Of a DNA stretch of 18,465 bases, positions 7,478 through 15,206 are shown in pieces. The notes under the pieces are model-generated. The model saw only the letters and a program-made list of their open reading frames with translations, was not told the DNA's origin and made no database searches. This DNA comes from Coemansia sp. RSA 922 (lineage: Eukaryota > Kickxellomycota > Kickxellomycetes > Kickxellales > Kickxellaceae): NCBI GenBank assembly GCA_027577415.1, contig JANBQS010000421.1, positions 1-18,465 of the forward strand, in the 5' to 3' direction. The translations under genes and the position numbers were made by a program. The first letter of the stretch is position 1. Every line of letters begins with the position of its first letter.

Positions 7478-8077
7478 GACCAAGAAAAAAATATTATGTG
7501 GCGTTAAAAGATAATCTAGATGAGTGATAAGCACAAATATAAAAATATTGAAACAGACGGATAAGCAAGGAGGAAAAAAGATGAGGAATTTGCTTCCTTT
7601 GGAAAGAAAAAAAAAAAAAGTTATACACAAAAAAAGGCCCGGGATAAGGGGGGAGGGCCCAGGCGTTGAGGGAAGTTGCAGGCGGAGTGCGGAATACCAC
7701 ACGGAAACAAAGGGAGAGGGGGGTGCGGACAACAAACGCAAGAAAACAAAAAAAAAAGTGGTACAAGAAAAAAATATTGAATAAAAAAGAGAAGAGAAGA
7801 GAAAAAGAGAAAGAAAAAAACTAGCGATTGTTTGCAGCGGGACACCGAAGATTTGCCAAAAGAGCACACAGAAAGGAAGAAAGATCTGCTATTGCTTCCA
7901 AGTCTAGGTGCATATCAAAGGGGTGGGGCCATGAGGATCCCTTTTAGCATTCTTTATCCATTACCGCAAAGGGGCCTCGGTGTCATTGTGAGCGATAGGC
8001 ATTATCGCACGAGCACTGAAAAAGAGGAGGCTGAATGCAGGGATCATGCGCACATACCCATCCTGAGGAACAATGGC
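7478..8077 (-). promoter_or_regulatory. Upstream region and leader of the ceramide synthase gene
   Basis: About 600 bp without a credible gene. On the minus strand 7560-7830 is dominated by pyrimidine tracts, including a run of 12 to 13 T near 7607-7619 and a TCTTCTCTTTTC-rich stretch near 7785-7825. Such tracts are the usual leader/promoter signature of genes in this window. The part at 7830-8077 also serves as the 3' flank of the F-box gene. No canonical TATA box was found. Confidence 0.45.
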
Positions 8078-10279
8078 TCATGTCTGGGTCCTTGAAAGAA
8101 GCAATGCGACCTGCAGCTGCTCATCCTCTGTCATTTCCTCCGATGTAACCGGCGCATGCTGCTCGCTGAGCCAAAGCGCATAAGTCAACTGCTCATCAGG
8201 ACCAAGTCCCAGTTGCTCCTCAGGCTCAATAAACGTGCGCTCGACATGTGTGCGGCTCTCATGCAGCTCAATACGGCGATGTCGCTCGCTTTGAGTCTCC
8301 AAGCGCATGCTCGCAAGGTCCTCCTCAACTTCACGCTCTAAAGCCCTATGACTGTGATAAACGGCTTTCTTTTTGTGCTTTTCGTGGTGTGGGCGACTCG
8401 GCGATTCAATGAAGCAAGACTGGATCCGCGTACCGTTCGCCACGACTATCCAGCCATACCCAGCATGTACATCAGACACTAGTGTAGGAAAGCCACGCGC
8501 CACTCGAGGATCGATCTGCTGCAGGGCAAAAAACCTCGAGACCTCATCACCCACATTCAGTCCACGATCTAGCATATCTACGTGGTTCTCGATCTGATGG
8601 TCCCAGTGGGTCGGCGTGCGAGCAGCCAAGAGTTGGGCCAAATACACGTCATTCCTTGTATGCTCGTTGATAAGAGCCGGGTGCACAGACCAGAACCAAG
8701 GATCGAGCTGTCTCGGTCCATTCCGAATCTCGGCCTCCTCAAGCTGGTCGATTCGAGGACGCCTGGTACGGCGCTCGTTGCGGCCGCCACGACACCTCAT
8801 CGAGCAGAGGTTCTGAGACGTCAGGGGGTCAAGAACAAAGACCTGGCCGTCACGAGCAGCAGACACTACTACGGCAGCGTTGACTGTCACTGCTGACACA
8901 GCAGAGCGGTGCAGCCGCGGCCAGGACAATAGTGGGCGAGCCGTGGGTTGCGAGCAGTCTGAGTCAAACACCCACAGGCTGCCCTGCGAATCTCCGATGA
9001 GCAGCAGCCGCGTATTGTGTTCATGCTCAGTCGATTGCTTAGTAGCGGAAAAGTCCAAGCGCAGAACATTGAACTTGGCTTCTCGTTTCTCCCCCGATGG
9101 AGGTGTTGAAGAGGGCGTTGAAGGAGGTACACGACGTAGCCTGGCATCTACTTGCCATTTTACAGCCGTAACCAGTGCCGCTCCACTACGAGGCAGCACA
9201 TCAGGCACAAATGTAGTAGCTATGCCGCCAGCAGCCGTCATACGGTAGACGCCATTGGATTCTGAAGCCGCGATAAACGAGTCACTGAACGGATCACCCG
9301 AGAGCATTACCACCGGACTATGTCGGTCGCCAGGGATATCATGCACATACGTTGGAGCTGCACCATCCGTGATCTGTTCCAAGTCCCAGACAAGGACTCT
9401 GCCATCCAATGTAGCAGCAATGACGTATCGCGCGCCCTCAGCCCACGTCACTTTGACTAGTGGCGCGCCCAGCGGAGTACCTAAAAGCATGCGCACTAAA
9501 TTGCCAGTGTCAGTGGACCATAGATACAGGCGCCCGTCGGCAGTGACAGTAGCCGCCATGTCATCAGCAGCCATTCGGTAGACAGCCGGCCACTCGGTCA
9601 CGCGCTGCGCGAGGGCGTCCAGTGGACCCGCCACGTCGAGAACCGGAGCTCCCAGCCCATGGCGCCCGACGATTCGTCTCTTCAGCCCGCCATGGGCCGT
9701 CAGATGCGTGACTACCGTTGATCCGTCATCCAGGCCCCAGAAAATCCTATCAACACGCGCGCCCACCACAGTCACTCTCCGCTCCTCGTTACGCTCGCAC
9801 GCAAACACGACATCTTTGGTCTCCGCATCCCTTGCAAACACCTTGCCTGTCCGTGGAAGACACTTCACAGCCGCCCCACTAGCTTTCGACACGCACAGCG
9901 CCCATCCATGTTTCTCGCACACTACTAATTTGTCGACGGAGCTGGCGCGTACGCTGAATTCAAGTCTCTTGTGGTGTCTGCTTAGCCAGCTGCGTCGCAG
10001 GGATAGCCGATCGATGAACTCTTGGCGCCATGATGTGCTGCGATAGCTCTTATCTGTCCATAGAGGCTTGCTGGGCATACGTGTGGGTTGGATGCGGGAA
10101 TACGGGAGTCGAGTAAACGTGTGCTGGAAAGCTAGTCGCCAGCTACGGTCGTCTGAAACTATTCGATGCCAAGAACGACATACTCCGCCCGCTTGCTGTA
10201 GTGACTTTGCGTCGAGGTGTGCGAGTACCAGGCAGAGCACCTCTACGGGCAACCGCATTATGCTCGAGTCCAACGACAT
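8078..10279 (-). CDS. F-box/WD40 protein with two C-terminal UIMs (Ufo1-like)
   Basis: A 733-residue putative SCF ubiquitin-ligase substrate receptor. The F-box lies at about 8-52 (LPVEVLCLVLAHLDAKSL...CRSWHRIV...W), the Skp1-binding part. Residues about 100-530 form a WD40-like propeller; clearer blades end in GRLYLWS, GRVLVWDLE, GSLWVFD and GQVFVLDP. The C-terminus has two ubiquitin-interacting-motif matches, DEQLTYALWLSEQ (about 695-707) and DEQLQVALLLSRTQ (about 719-732), each with the Leu...Ala...Ser spacing. F-box plus WD40 plus C-terminal UIMs is the arrangement of S. cerevisiae Ufo1. The region at about 635-690 is Arg/His/Glu-rich and probably coiled. I chose ATG 10279, just before the F-box; a 34-residue extension to 10381 is hydrophobic and crosses the divergent promoter. 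It is divergent from the HIT gene. Confidence 0.82.
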   Translation of the reverse strand: MSLDSSIMRLPVEVLCLVLAHLDAKSLQQAGGVCRSWHRIVSDDRSWRLAFQHTFTRLPYSRIQPTRMPSKPLWTDKSYRSTSWRQEFIDRLSLRRSWLSRHHKRLEFSVRASSVDKLVVCEKHGWALCVSKASGAAVKCLPRTGKVFARDAETKDVVFACERNEERRVTVVGARVDRIFWGLDDGSTVVTHLTAHGGLKRRIVGRHGLGAPVLDVAGPLDALAQRVTEWPAVYRMAADDMAATVTADGRLYLWSTDTGNLVRMLLGTPLGAPLVKVTWAEGARYVIAATLDGRVLVWDLEQITDGAAPTYVHDIPGDRHSPVVMLSGDPFSDSFIAASESNGVYRMTAAGGIATTFVPDVLPRSGAALVTAVKWQVDARLRRVPPSTPSSTPPSGEKREAKFNVLRLDFSATKQSTEHEHNTRLLLIGDSQGSLWVFDSDCSQPTARPLLSWPRLHRSAVSAVTVNAAVVVSAARDGQVFVLDPLTSQNLCSMRCRGGRNERRTRRPRIDQLEEAEIRNGPRQLDPWFWSVHPALINEHTRNDVYLAQLLAARTPTHWDHQIENHVDMLDRGLNVGDEVSRFFALQQIDPRVARGFPTLVSDVHAGYGWIVVANGTRIQSCFIESPSRPHHEKHKKKAVYHSHRALEREVEEDLASMRLETQSERHRRIELHESRTHVERTFIEPEEQLGLGPDEQLTYALWLSEQHAPVTSEEMTEDEQLQVALLLSRTQT

Positions 10280-10415
10280 TTTCCAACAAGAAAAAAATAA
10301 AGTGAATTTGTTCAGAGTGAAGAGCCAAGTGAAAATATTTCTTTGGGTCTGAAAGACGTGGCCGCAGCAAACAATCATCATTTTTAAAAAAACCGTTTTT
10401 TTTTTTTTCTCACTA
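10280..10415. promoter_or_regulatory. Divergent promoter between the F-box and HIT genes
   Basis: Only 136 bp separate the two chosen start codons, so the genes must share a bidirectional regulatory region. It contains an A run (10385-10391) and a T run (about 10396-10408), the latter ending 8 bp before the HIT ATG. Such poly(dA:dT) tracts typically exclude nucleosomes. No TATA box is evident for the HIT gene. Confidence 0.5.
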
Positions 10416-10865
10416 ATGGATTGTGTTTTTTGCCGTATCGTAGCTGGTACACTTCCCAGCTACCGCGTATTAGAGGACGAGCACCATTTGGCCTTTCTCT
10501 CGATATTCCCAAACACCCCCGGTTTCACCGTGGTCATCCCAAAGACCCACCTCTCCTCCGACGTTCTGGCTCTCGATGAAAAAGAATACCTGGACCTTTT
10601 GTTGTTTACCAGGCGCGTAGACAAGGTGCTGCGCCAAGGCCTAAACGTAGACCGCTGCGCCCTAATCATAGAGGGTCTGATGATTCCTCATGCCCACGCC
10701 AAGCTTATTCCTTTGCACGGTCTGGATGGTCGCACGACGGTGCTTAGCGAGGGGACCTCGTTTACGGAGCGGTATGCCGGATACGTGACGTCCATGGAAG
10801 GTCCACCAATGTCTGGCCAAGACTTGGCCGCTGTTTTGGCTACAATTCACGCTGGCCAGTCATAA
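10416..10865 (+). CDS. HIT-family nucleotide-binding protein with a variant HIT motif
   Basis: A 149-residue histidine-triad domain protein. The N-terminus has the usual CVFCRI with Cys3 and Cys6, then EDEHHLAFLSIFPNTPGFTVVIPKTH, closely following the family pattern for nucleotide-monophosphate binding. The signature at 92-98 reads H-A-H-A-K-L-I, so Lys96 replaces the third His of His-x-His-x-His; PLHG follows with His101. The central His (94), the usual nucleophile, is kept. Members may hydrolyse phosphoramidates or dinucleotides, but the substrate here cannot be named, and Lys at the third place may alter activity. Length is typical of a single-domain HIT protein. The ATG lies right after a poly-T tract. 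Confidence 0.87.
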   Translation: MDCVFCRIVAGTLPSYRVLEDEHHLAFLSIFPNTPGFTVVIPKTHLSSDVLALDEKEYLDLLLFTRRVDKVLRQGLNVDRCALIIEGLMIPHAHAKLIPLHGLDGRTTVLSEGTSFTERYAGYVTSMEGPPMSGQDLAAVLATIHAGQS

Positions 10866-11340
10866 CAGATCCGAATGATGTCCGCTTCTTGGGATTGGGG
10901 AGGAAAAAAAGTTGCACAGACAGCGGAGAGGAATCCCGCCCTGGCGAATGATACGAAACCAGTGCCCCGCAGTTCCTTCAGGGACAAAAATAAGTAGTCC
11001 CACCGAACTAAATACGTAATCTGCTTTTCTGCTTCTCTATTTTTTTTTTTACTCAAGTACATCCCTATTCCTTCTTTTTTTTATCTTGCATCTCCTGTGC
11101 TCGAGTGCATTATAGCGTGTGTGAATTAATTTGGTGGGCGGAGAAGAACACTCTAACCACGCGACCCTGCTTCATTTCTCCGCAATTGATGAACTGAGTC
11201 CCCCTCACCAGCCAGCCACGCTTGCCTAGACACACATCGATAATCGTTCATCGCATCCTCGTGGACACAACGCCTCTCTTTCTCATCTCCCTATCAACTC
11301 TATCTTTTTTCCCCCTTACTTTTTTTTTGGTATTACACGG
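10866..11340 (+). promoter_or_regulatory. Upstream region and leader of the ceramidase gene
   Basis: About 475 bp with no supported gene. It contains T tracts (11040-11050, 11075-11082, 11308-11328) and a CT-rich leader that runs up to the ATG. The TTTTTTTTGG-TATTACACGG segment directly precedes the start. A short minus-strand frame at 10847-11062 is not credible. Confidence 0.45.
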
Positions 11341-12126
11341 ATGGCGCCTTTGGTTAATATAGGATTCTGGGGCGACGTAACGTCTTCGATGGACTGGTGC
11401 GAAGAAAACTACGAATGGTCTCCATTTATCGCCGAGTTCTTCAACTCTTGGTCATCGCTAGCCATGGTGCTCCTCGGTGAAGCCTGCGCCCGAATGAATC
11501 CCACCAATAACCGCGCATTCACGCTCCTAGGCCGCTCAATAACCGTAGTAGGCATCGGTAGCTACCTATTCCACGCCACACTCACGTACTCTATGCAAAT
11601 GCTAGACGAATTACCGATGCTCTGGGCCGTATCCATCGCCTGCTATATATCGATAACTACGCAGTACCAGGTGAATAAGCGAGCGGTCAAATGGGGGTTG
11701 TCACTCTGGACTCTGATGGTCTCGTTGTTTACGGCAGGGTTTAGCGGCAAAACACAATTCTTCTTGTTCCAGGCCAGCTTTAACATACTCACTTACGTTA
11801 TGGCCTTTTTGTGCTGGAGAGCGAAACGCGATTTGGAGAACGCCCAAATGCGACACATCGCTAGGCTGTTTACCGCGGGGATCAAGTGGTATGTGATGGC
11901 TGCCGTTGTTTGGCTCACAGACACCAACCTCTGCTCTTACGTTAATGGTCAGGATACGTCGATCTTACCATTCAATCTTCAGCTGCACGCCTGGTGGCAT
12001 GTCATGGCGTCTTTGGGTCTCGTCTATTTGGTCGTCCTTATGATGGGCCATTATTGTTTGGTCAAGGATATTCCTTTCAAACTACGCTATATCTGTCGTG
12101 TATTCCCCTATATCTACATCCACTAG
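11341..12126 (+). CDS. Alkaline ceramidase (Ypc1/Ydc1/ACER family)
   Basis: A 261-residue seven-TM membrane enzyme that hydrolyses ceramide to sphingoid base and fatty acid, usually in ER or Golgi. All expected motifs are present. The N-terminal GFWGDVTSSMDWCEENY (8-24), with Asp18, Trp19, Glu21, Asn23 and Glu32, corresponds to the Ca-binding set of human ACER3. S-Y-L-F-H-A-T-L puts Ser74 and His78, with Asp89 in DELPM, at the catalytic zinc site. LHAWWH at 215-220 supplies His216 and His220. The length matches the family. ATG 11341 begins directly with the conserved N-terminus. The enzyme opposes the ceramide synthase encoded about 4 kb away; yeast Ypc1 can also run in reverse. Confidence 0.95.
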   Translation: MAPLVNIGFWGDVTSSMDWCEENYEWSPFIAEFFNSWSSLAMVLLGEACARMNPTNNRAFTLLGRSITVVGIGSYLFHATLTYSMQMLDELPMLWAVSIACYISITTQYQVNKRAVKWGLSLWTLMVSLFTAGFSGKTQFFLFQASFNILTYVMAFLCWRAKRDLENAQMRHIARLFTAGIKWYVMAAVVWLTDTNLCSYVNGQDTSILPFNLQLHAWWHVMASLGLVYLVVLMMGHYCLVKDIPFKLRYICRVFPYIYIH

Positions 12127-12820
12127 CGGTTTCTCTATCTATCTGTCTATTTTTGTGGTAATTATGTTATATATATTTTTTATGAAAGCCTCTAAAATAT
12201 TTGTATCGGATGAATTACTACTCTATGAGCAGTAGTAGTCCAGTCCCTGTACTAATCTCTGCGGATTACTAGATACTCAAATGAAACGACGTTGATCTGT
12301 CCAATAGACAGCACCTAATCAACAGTGTGATCCTTGAGTGGCGCTCACAAATGTCTGTCTATAAGCAACCACAAAAGTCAATGCGACTTTATTGTTTTTC
12401 GATACCCTGCGACTGAGTTCATCTAGGCGACTCAGGTAGCATGCCCAATGTACACCGAAGGTTGGGTAAAAAAAATGGTCCTTTATTAGTGAAAGCACTT
12501 TTTTCTCCTTCCCCTCCTTTAAAAGAGTACTGCGGTGCGCTTTCCTCTAAACATTGAAAATTTTGCTTATAAGCCGCTTTGCAGCTGCTTTTGAACAAAC
12601 ACATTCCTTCCACAACCAACAAACCTGCTTTGATGTTACTGCACTTCTTTCCTCAAAGCACATTAAGTGTTGAATCGGATACAGAAGAGTACAAAGTAAG
12701 CGGATATTGTATTAAACCTTTGCCGCTTTCTTTGAGGTGTACATTAAACAATGTAGGGCTGTTGGGGATGGGGTGTGTGCTCTTCTTCTATTTTCTTCCA
12801 CCCAACACGTCCAGTTCTGG
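12127..12820. other. Intergenic region before P3
   Basis: I see no gene. The first part has a TCTATCTATCTGTCTAT microsatellite (12131-12150) and AT-rich 3' flank. From about 12518 it holds weak copies of block A material (TAAAAGAGTACTGCGGTGC compared with 3058 and 13877) and a copy of motif R at 12619-12669. The open frame that extends P3 upstream to 12579 crosses these repeats and the TATA box and is not part of the protein. Confidence 0.5.
12619..12669 (+). repeat. Motif R, copy upstream of P3
   Basis: ACAAACCTGCTTTGATGTTA, then a CACTTCTTTCCTCAAAGCAC-like stretch and ATTAAGTG. This parallels 4451-4501 and 4577-4620. The middle is more diverged than in those copies. Confidence 0.5.
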
Positions 12821-12828
12821 TATAATAA
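12821..12828 (+). promoter_or_regulatory. P3 TATA box
   Basis: TATAATAA, preceded by CAGTTCTGG and followed by GCCTGGCTGTTGGTCGC as at P1, stands 112 bp before the P3 ATG. The TTGKTCAGTYGT element seen 45 bp upstream at the other three genes is not recognisable here, so P3 may be regulated differently. Confidence 0.55.
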
Positions 12829-12932
12829 GCCTGGCTGTTGGTCGCTATTTTTCCTCTTCTCTCTGTTTCTACTTTATTATTTATAATTTGTCTACTCCCC
12901 AACAGTATTTTATAAGCAACTACTTTTTTCCC

Positions 12933-13337
12933 ATGGAGGATACCACCAAGTGCCAAATTATTAGGATACATACCTGCACAATTGCAATCAATAATGATCA
13001 TACGGTTGACATTACTAATCGCACTTATAAAACTGCTGCCGAGAAGGCGTATATAACCCCTGCTAAAAGCCGAATGAAAACGAAATTGAATTTATTTATA
13101 GTCAATATGGATAAAATCGTGGATGACCTCGAGGGGCCAATCGTGGACAATACTCCTCTTGAAAAATATAGTTTCTTTGTTTTCGCAACGGAGGAGACCT
13201 TTTCTTTTCTAACAAAAAACTGCAAGAGTGTGGAAGCTCGCTTTAAGCTCATGCAAAGATTTGCCAATGATGCGGAAATTGGACAATTGGAAATAAGCTC
13301 TGTTGACGATGCCTCGTTGGAACTAGCTGTTGAATAA
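12933..13337 (+). CDS. P3, full-length member of the small-protein family
   Basis: A 134-residue protein of unknown function and the intact sister of P2. Marks are Cys7, VDIT (25-28), T-Y-x-x-A-A (31-36), LFIVNMD (54-60), YSFFVFA (79-85) and a basic helix-like segment at 98-110 (SVEARFKLMQRFA). The tail, absent from P2, contains LEISSVDD (119-126), a hydrophobic strand followed by Ser and Asp that loosely resembles a SUMO-interacting motif. Against P2 there are 36 nucleotide differences over 119 codons, all in codons that change the residue. ATG 12933 matches the P2 start. No signal peptide or membrane segment; probably cytosolic or nuclear. Confidence 0.78.
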   Translation: MEDTTKCQIIRIHTCTIAINNDHTVDITNRTYKTAAEKAYITPAKSRMKTKLNLFIVNMDKIVDDLEGPIVDNTPLEKYSFFVFATEETFSFLTKNCKSVEARFKLMQRFANDAEIGQLEISSVDDASLELAVE

Positions 13338-13406
13338 GGAGACCCTGCATGGGTTTTAGTGTTGAGCTACTTTGGTGTTGCCAACTGTAACTGTGGTTCT
13401 CATTAT

Positions 13407-13496
13407 GTAAGAAGTGTTTTTTAGGTCTTGGTTTTTCCTCTATTTCACAAATAATAATATTTTCAACTAGTTTTATCTCTGCCTTTTATTTCGACA
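13407..13496 (+). other. Candidate intron in the P3 3' flank
   Basis: GTAAGAAG at 13407 and TTTCGACAG ending at 13496 match the 92-bp candidate downstream of P2. Donor and acceptor are both kept although the middle has diverged. The branch site is less clear than in the P2 copy. If spliced it would lie in the 3' UTR. Confidence 0.25.
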
Positions 13497-13664
13497 GTCA
13501 AGTGAGATTCTATGTCGTTAACGTATCTTAACCCGAGCTTTTAGGTACTTTGCGCACAGTGGACAATTTGTCTACCAATTGTCCATCATCATTTGCGAAA
13601 ATATAAGGTCACTATGTAAAATTGACTTTTCTCAAGGTCTCTGAGTCAAGGATCATTGCTTGTG

Positions 13665-14374
13665 CCCATTCAAGGCTACAATACAACGACATTGGTCATC
13701 ATGAGAGAGCTTATTTCTGGTTCTTTCTATTCTGGTATATTTGCCCGCTCCCAAATGAATACTAAATGTCTGATAATATTGTGCATTATGTGTGAATACA
13801 TGAGGGAATATGATTGCTGGAACAACTGGCAACAAATCCAGCGAGAAATGTACTTAGTGCTTGTCTTACTCCTCCTGTAAAAGAATTCTGCGGTGCTCTT
13901 TCTTCAAAGTGCAAACTGCTGTCACTTTTGAGCAATCCCCTTTTTTCCCCATTCCCAATTTACAAATCTGTTTCAACAGTGCTGCGGTATTCTTTCTCCA
14001 AAGCGTGAAAAATTACAAAGGTGCTGACTTACTTTCTGGGCTTTGTGTGATGTCATAGTGTCGTCATAAGAGACGGAAGAAATTTACCCTGATTTCTGAA
14101 GTCATACAATAGATTGTTTTTCCCAATGACCTTTCTGCTAAGCACAAAACATACGTCATTAAGATTTACCCCATCGTATCCAAACTGGACATTGCCTACA
14201 AAGCACTATAGTTGTTGAAGAAGAGGTTTGTTCAGTCGTTTTCGCTCACCCAGACAATAGTTTCAGCCTTGCTATATAAATTCTGCCCAGTTTTCCTTTC
14301 TCTTCCTCCTCACCTTATTCTTCACACAACTTACACTTCTTATTATACTATTTGAATCAAATATCTGACTAACC
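13665..14374 (+). repeat. Duplicated block A, copy 2 (upstream flank of P4)
   Basis: Direct repeat of 2830-3565, with conserved segments throughout. Examples are AAATGTCTGATAATATTGTG, AACTGGCAACA-ATCCAGCGAGAAA, CAATTTACAAATCTGTTTC and CCCAATGACCTTTCTGC. Short plus-strand frames at 13656-14058 within it do not agree with the frames of the first copy and are not genes. Confidence 0.8.
14228..14280 (+). promoter_or_regulatory. P4 promoter: upstream element plus TATA box
   Basis: TTGTTCAGTCGTTTTC starts at 14228, identical over 16 bases to the P1 element. TATATAAA lies at 14273-14280, exactly 45 bp further on and 102 bp before the ATG. AGTTTCAG lies between them, as at P2. The leader to the ATG is pyrimidine-rich. 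Confidence 0.65.
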
Positions 14375-14791
14375 ATGGAAGACGTCTCTAGGTGCCAGGT
14401 TATGGTCTTTCCACGAGATGTTGCTGTGCAGAACTATTTTAGTAACTACAATGCTAGTAACAAAACATATGGACAGGCTGCTTTGGAAGTAATGAACATG
14501 TGTGATAATTATTTGAAGGTTCGCGAACTTGATCTTCCATTATTTATAGTTAATGCACACGGTGTTCTAAATGATGTTCAGGCTTTGGGTCAGGAAGGTA
14601 ACAGAGTGATTACAGAACATACACTGTTTATATTTGCAAATAATGAGCTACTTCGTAAAAAGGGGCTAAAGGAAGGCTCCATGGGAAAGGTATATTCTAA
14701 TTTTATGACGACTGTAGAAAAGGCTAGGGAAAAGAACATGGCCAGAGAGCCTGCTCATGAGGTAATTTTTATTAGTGATGACGATGAATAA
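14375..14791 (+). CDS. P4, small-protein family member with an acidic SIM-like tail
   Basis: A 138-residue protein of unknown function. It shares with the other three Cys7, T-Y-x-x-A-A at 31-36, LFIVN at 56-60 and LFIFA at 84-88, with a few inserted residues between motifs. The N-terminus MEDVSRCQ is close to MEDTTKCQ of P3. Residues 102-124 are basic and probably helical. The last nine residues, VIFISDDDE (130-138), match a canonical SUMO-interacting motif: a hydrophobic strand followed by Ser and acidic residues. No signal peptide or membrane segment. ATG 14375 sits in ACCATGG context behind the shared promoter. Coding similarity to P1 is low although their upstream flanks are clearly homologous. 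Confidence 0.76.
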   Translation: MEDVSRCQVMVFPRDVAVQNYFSNYNASNKTYGQAALEVMNMCDNYLKVRELDLPLFIVNAHGVLNDVQALGQEGNRVITEHTLFIFANNELLRKKGLKEGSMGKVYSNFMTTVEKAREKNMAREPAHEVIFISDDDE

Positions 14792-15206
14792 GCATCTCTC
14801 ATGATAGAGTTCACTGAATACAGGTTTGATTTAAGCACAATCCTTTGGTTTTGGCCGTAGAAAGTACACTCTCCCAATAGCTTCCTCATCAGTGGCAATC
14901 AGCATAGACTTTATATACTTGGGCTTTCAGTCGTCTACCATCCAGCTGCCTCATGGTTTGTTTCTAAAGACCACACTTTTAGCAACCCCTGTAACAGCCC
15001 CTTACTTTACACCTTGATGACATTAGATTCATAGCAAGAAACAATGAGAAAACAAATTAGTAACAAATAAAAATAAGCATTTTCTGAAGCAATTGAGTCG
15101 CATTTGAATTGTCGATAGTAATAGGTCGTTGTTTAGTAATAAACTCAAGTCAGCTTTCAGAGTGTAACAAGCGTAGAACATGTGGCTAAACTACGTATTG
15201 CCTATT
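14792..15206. other. Intergenic region between P4 and the GT25-like gene
   Basis: The 3' ends of P4 (+) and the GT25-like gene (-) converge here. The stretch is AT-rich, with an AACAAATTAGTAACAAATAA run near 15050. I see no gene, RNA or repeat in it. Confidence 0.5.

Larger units (their letters stand above)
12821..13612 (+). repeat. Duplicated block B, copy 2 (P3 and its flanks)
   Basis: Direct repeat of 4777-5540. The 3' flank contains an extra segment near 13530-13560 (ACCCGAGCTTTTAGGTAC region) that the first copy lacks or has lost. It is followed within about 50 bp by block A copy 2, so the order of blocks in this cluster is B then A, the reverse of the left cluster. Confidence 0.85.

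Noticed and set aside
7478..7867. 130-residue hydrophobic N-terminal extension of ceramide synthase
   Set aside because: It is Phe/Leu/Ser-rich translation of a pyrimidine tract of the kind that forms leaders in this genome. Family members begin near the chosen ATG.
12579..12932. 118-residue N-terminal extension of P3
   Set aside because: It crosses the TATA box and motif R, and P2 has no equivalent. The P2 and P3 starts agree at MEDTTKC.
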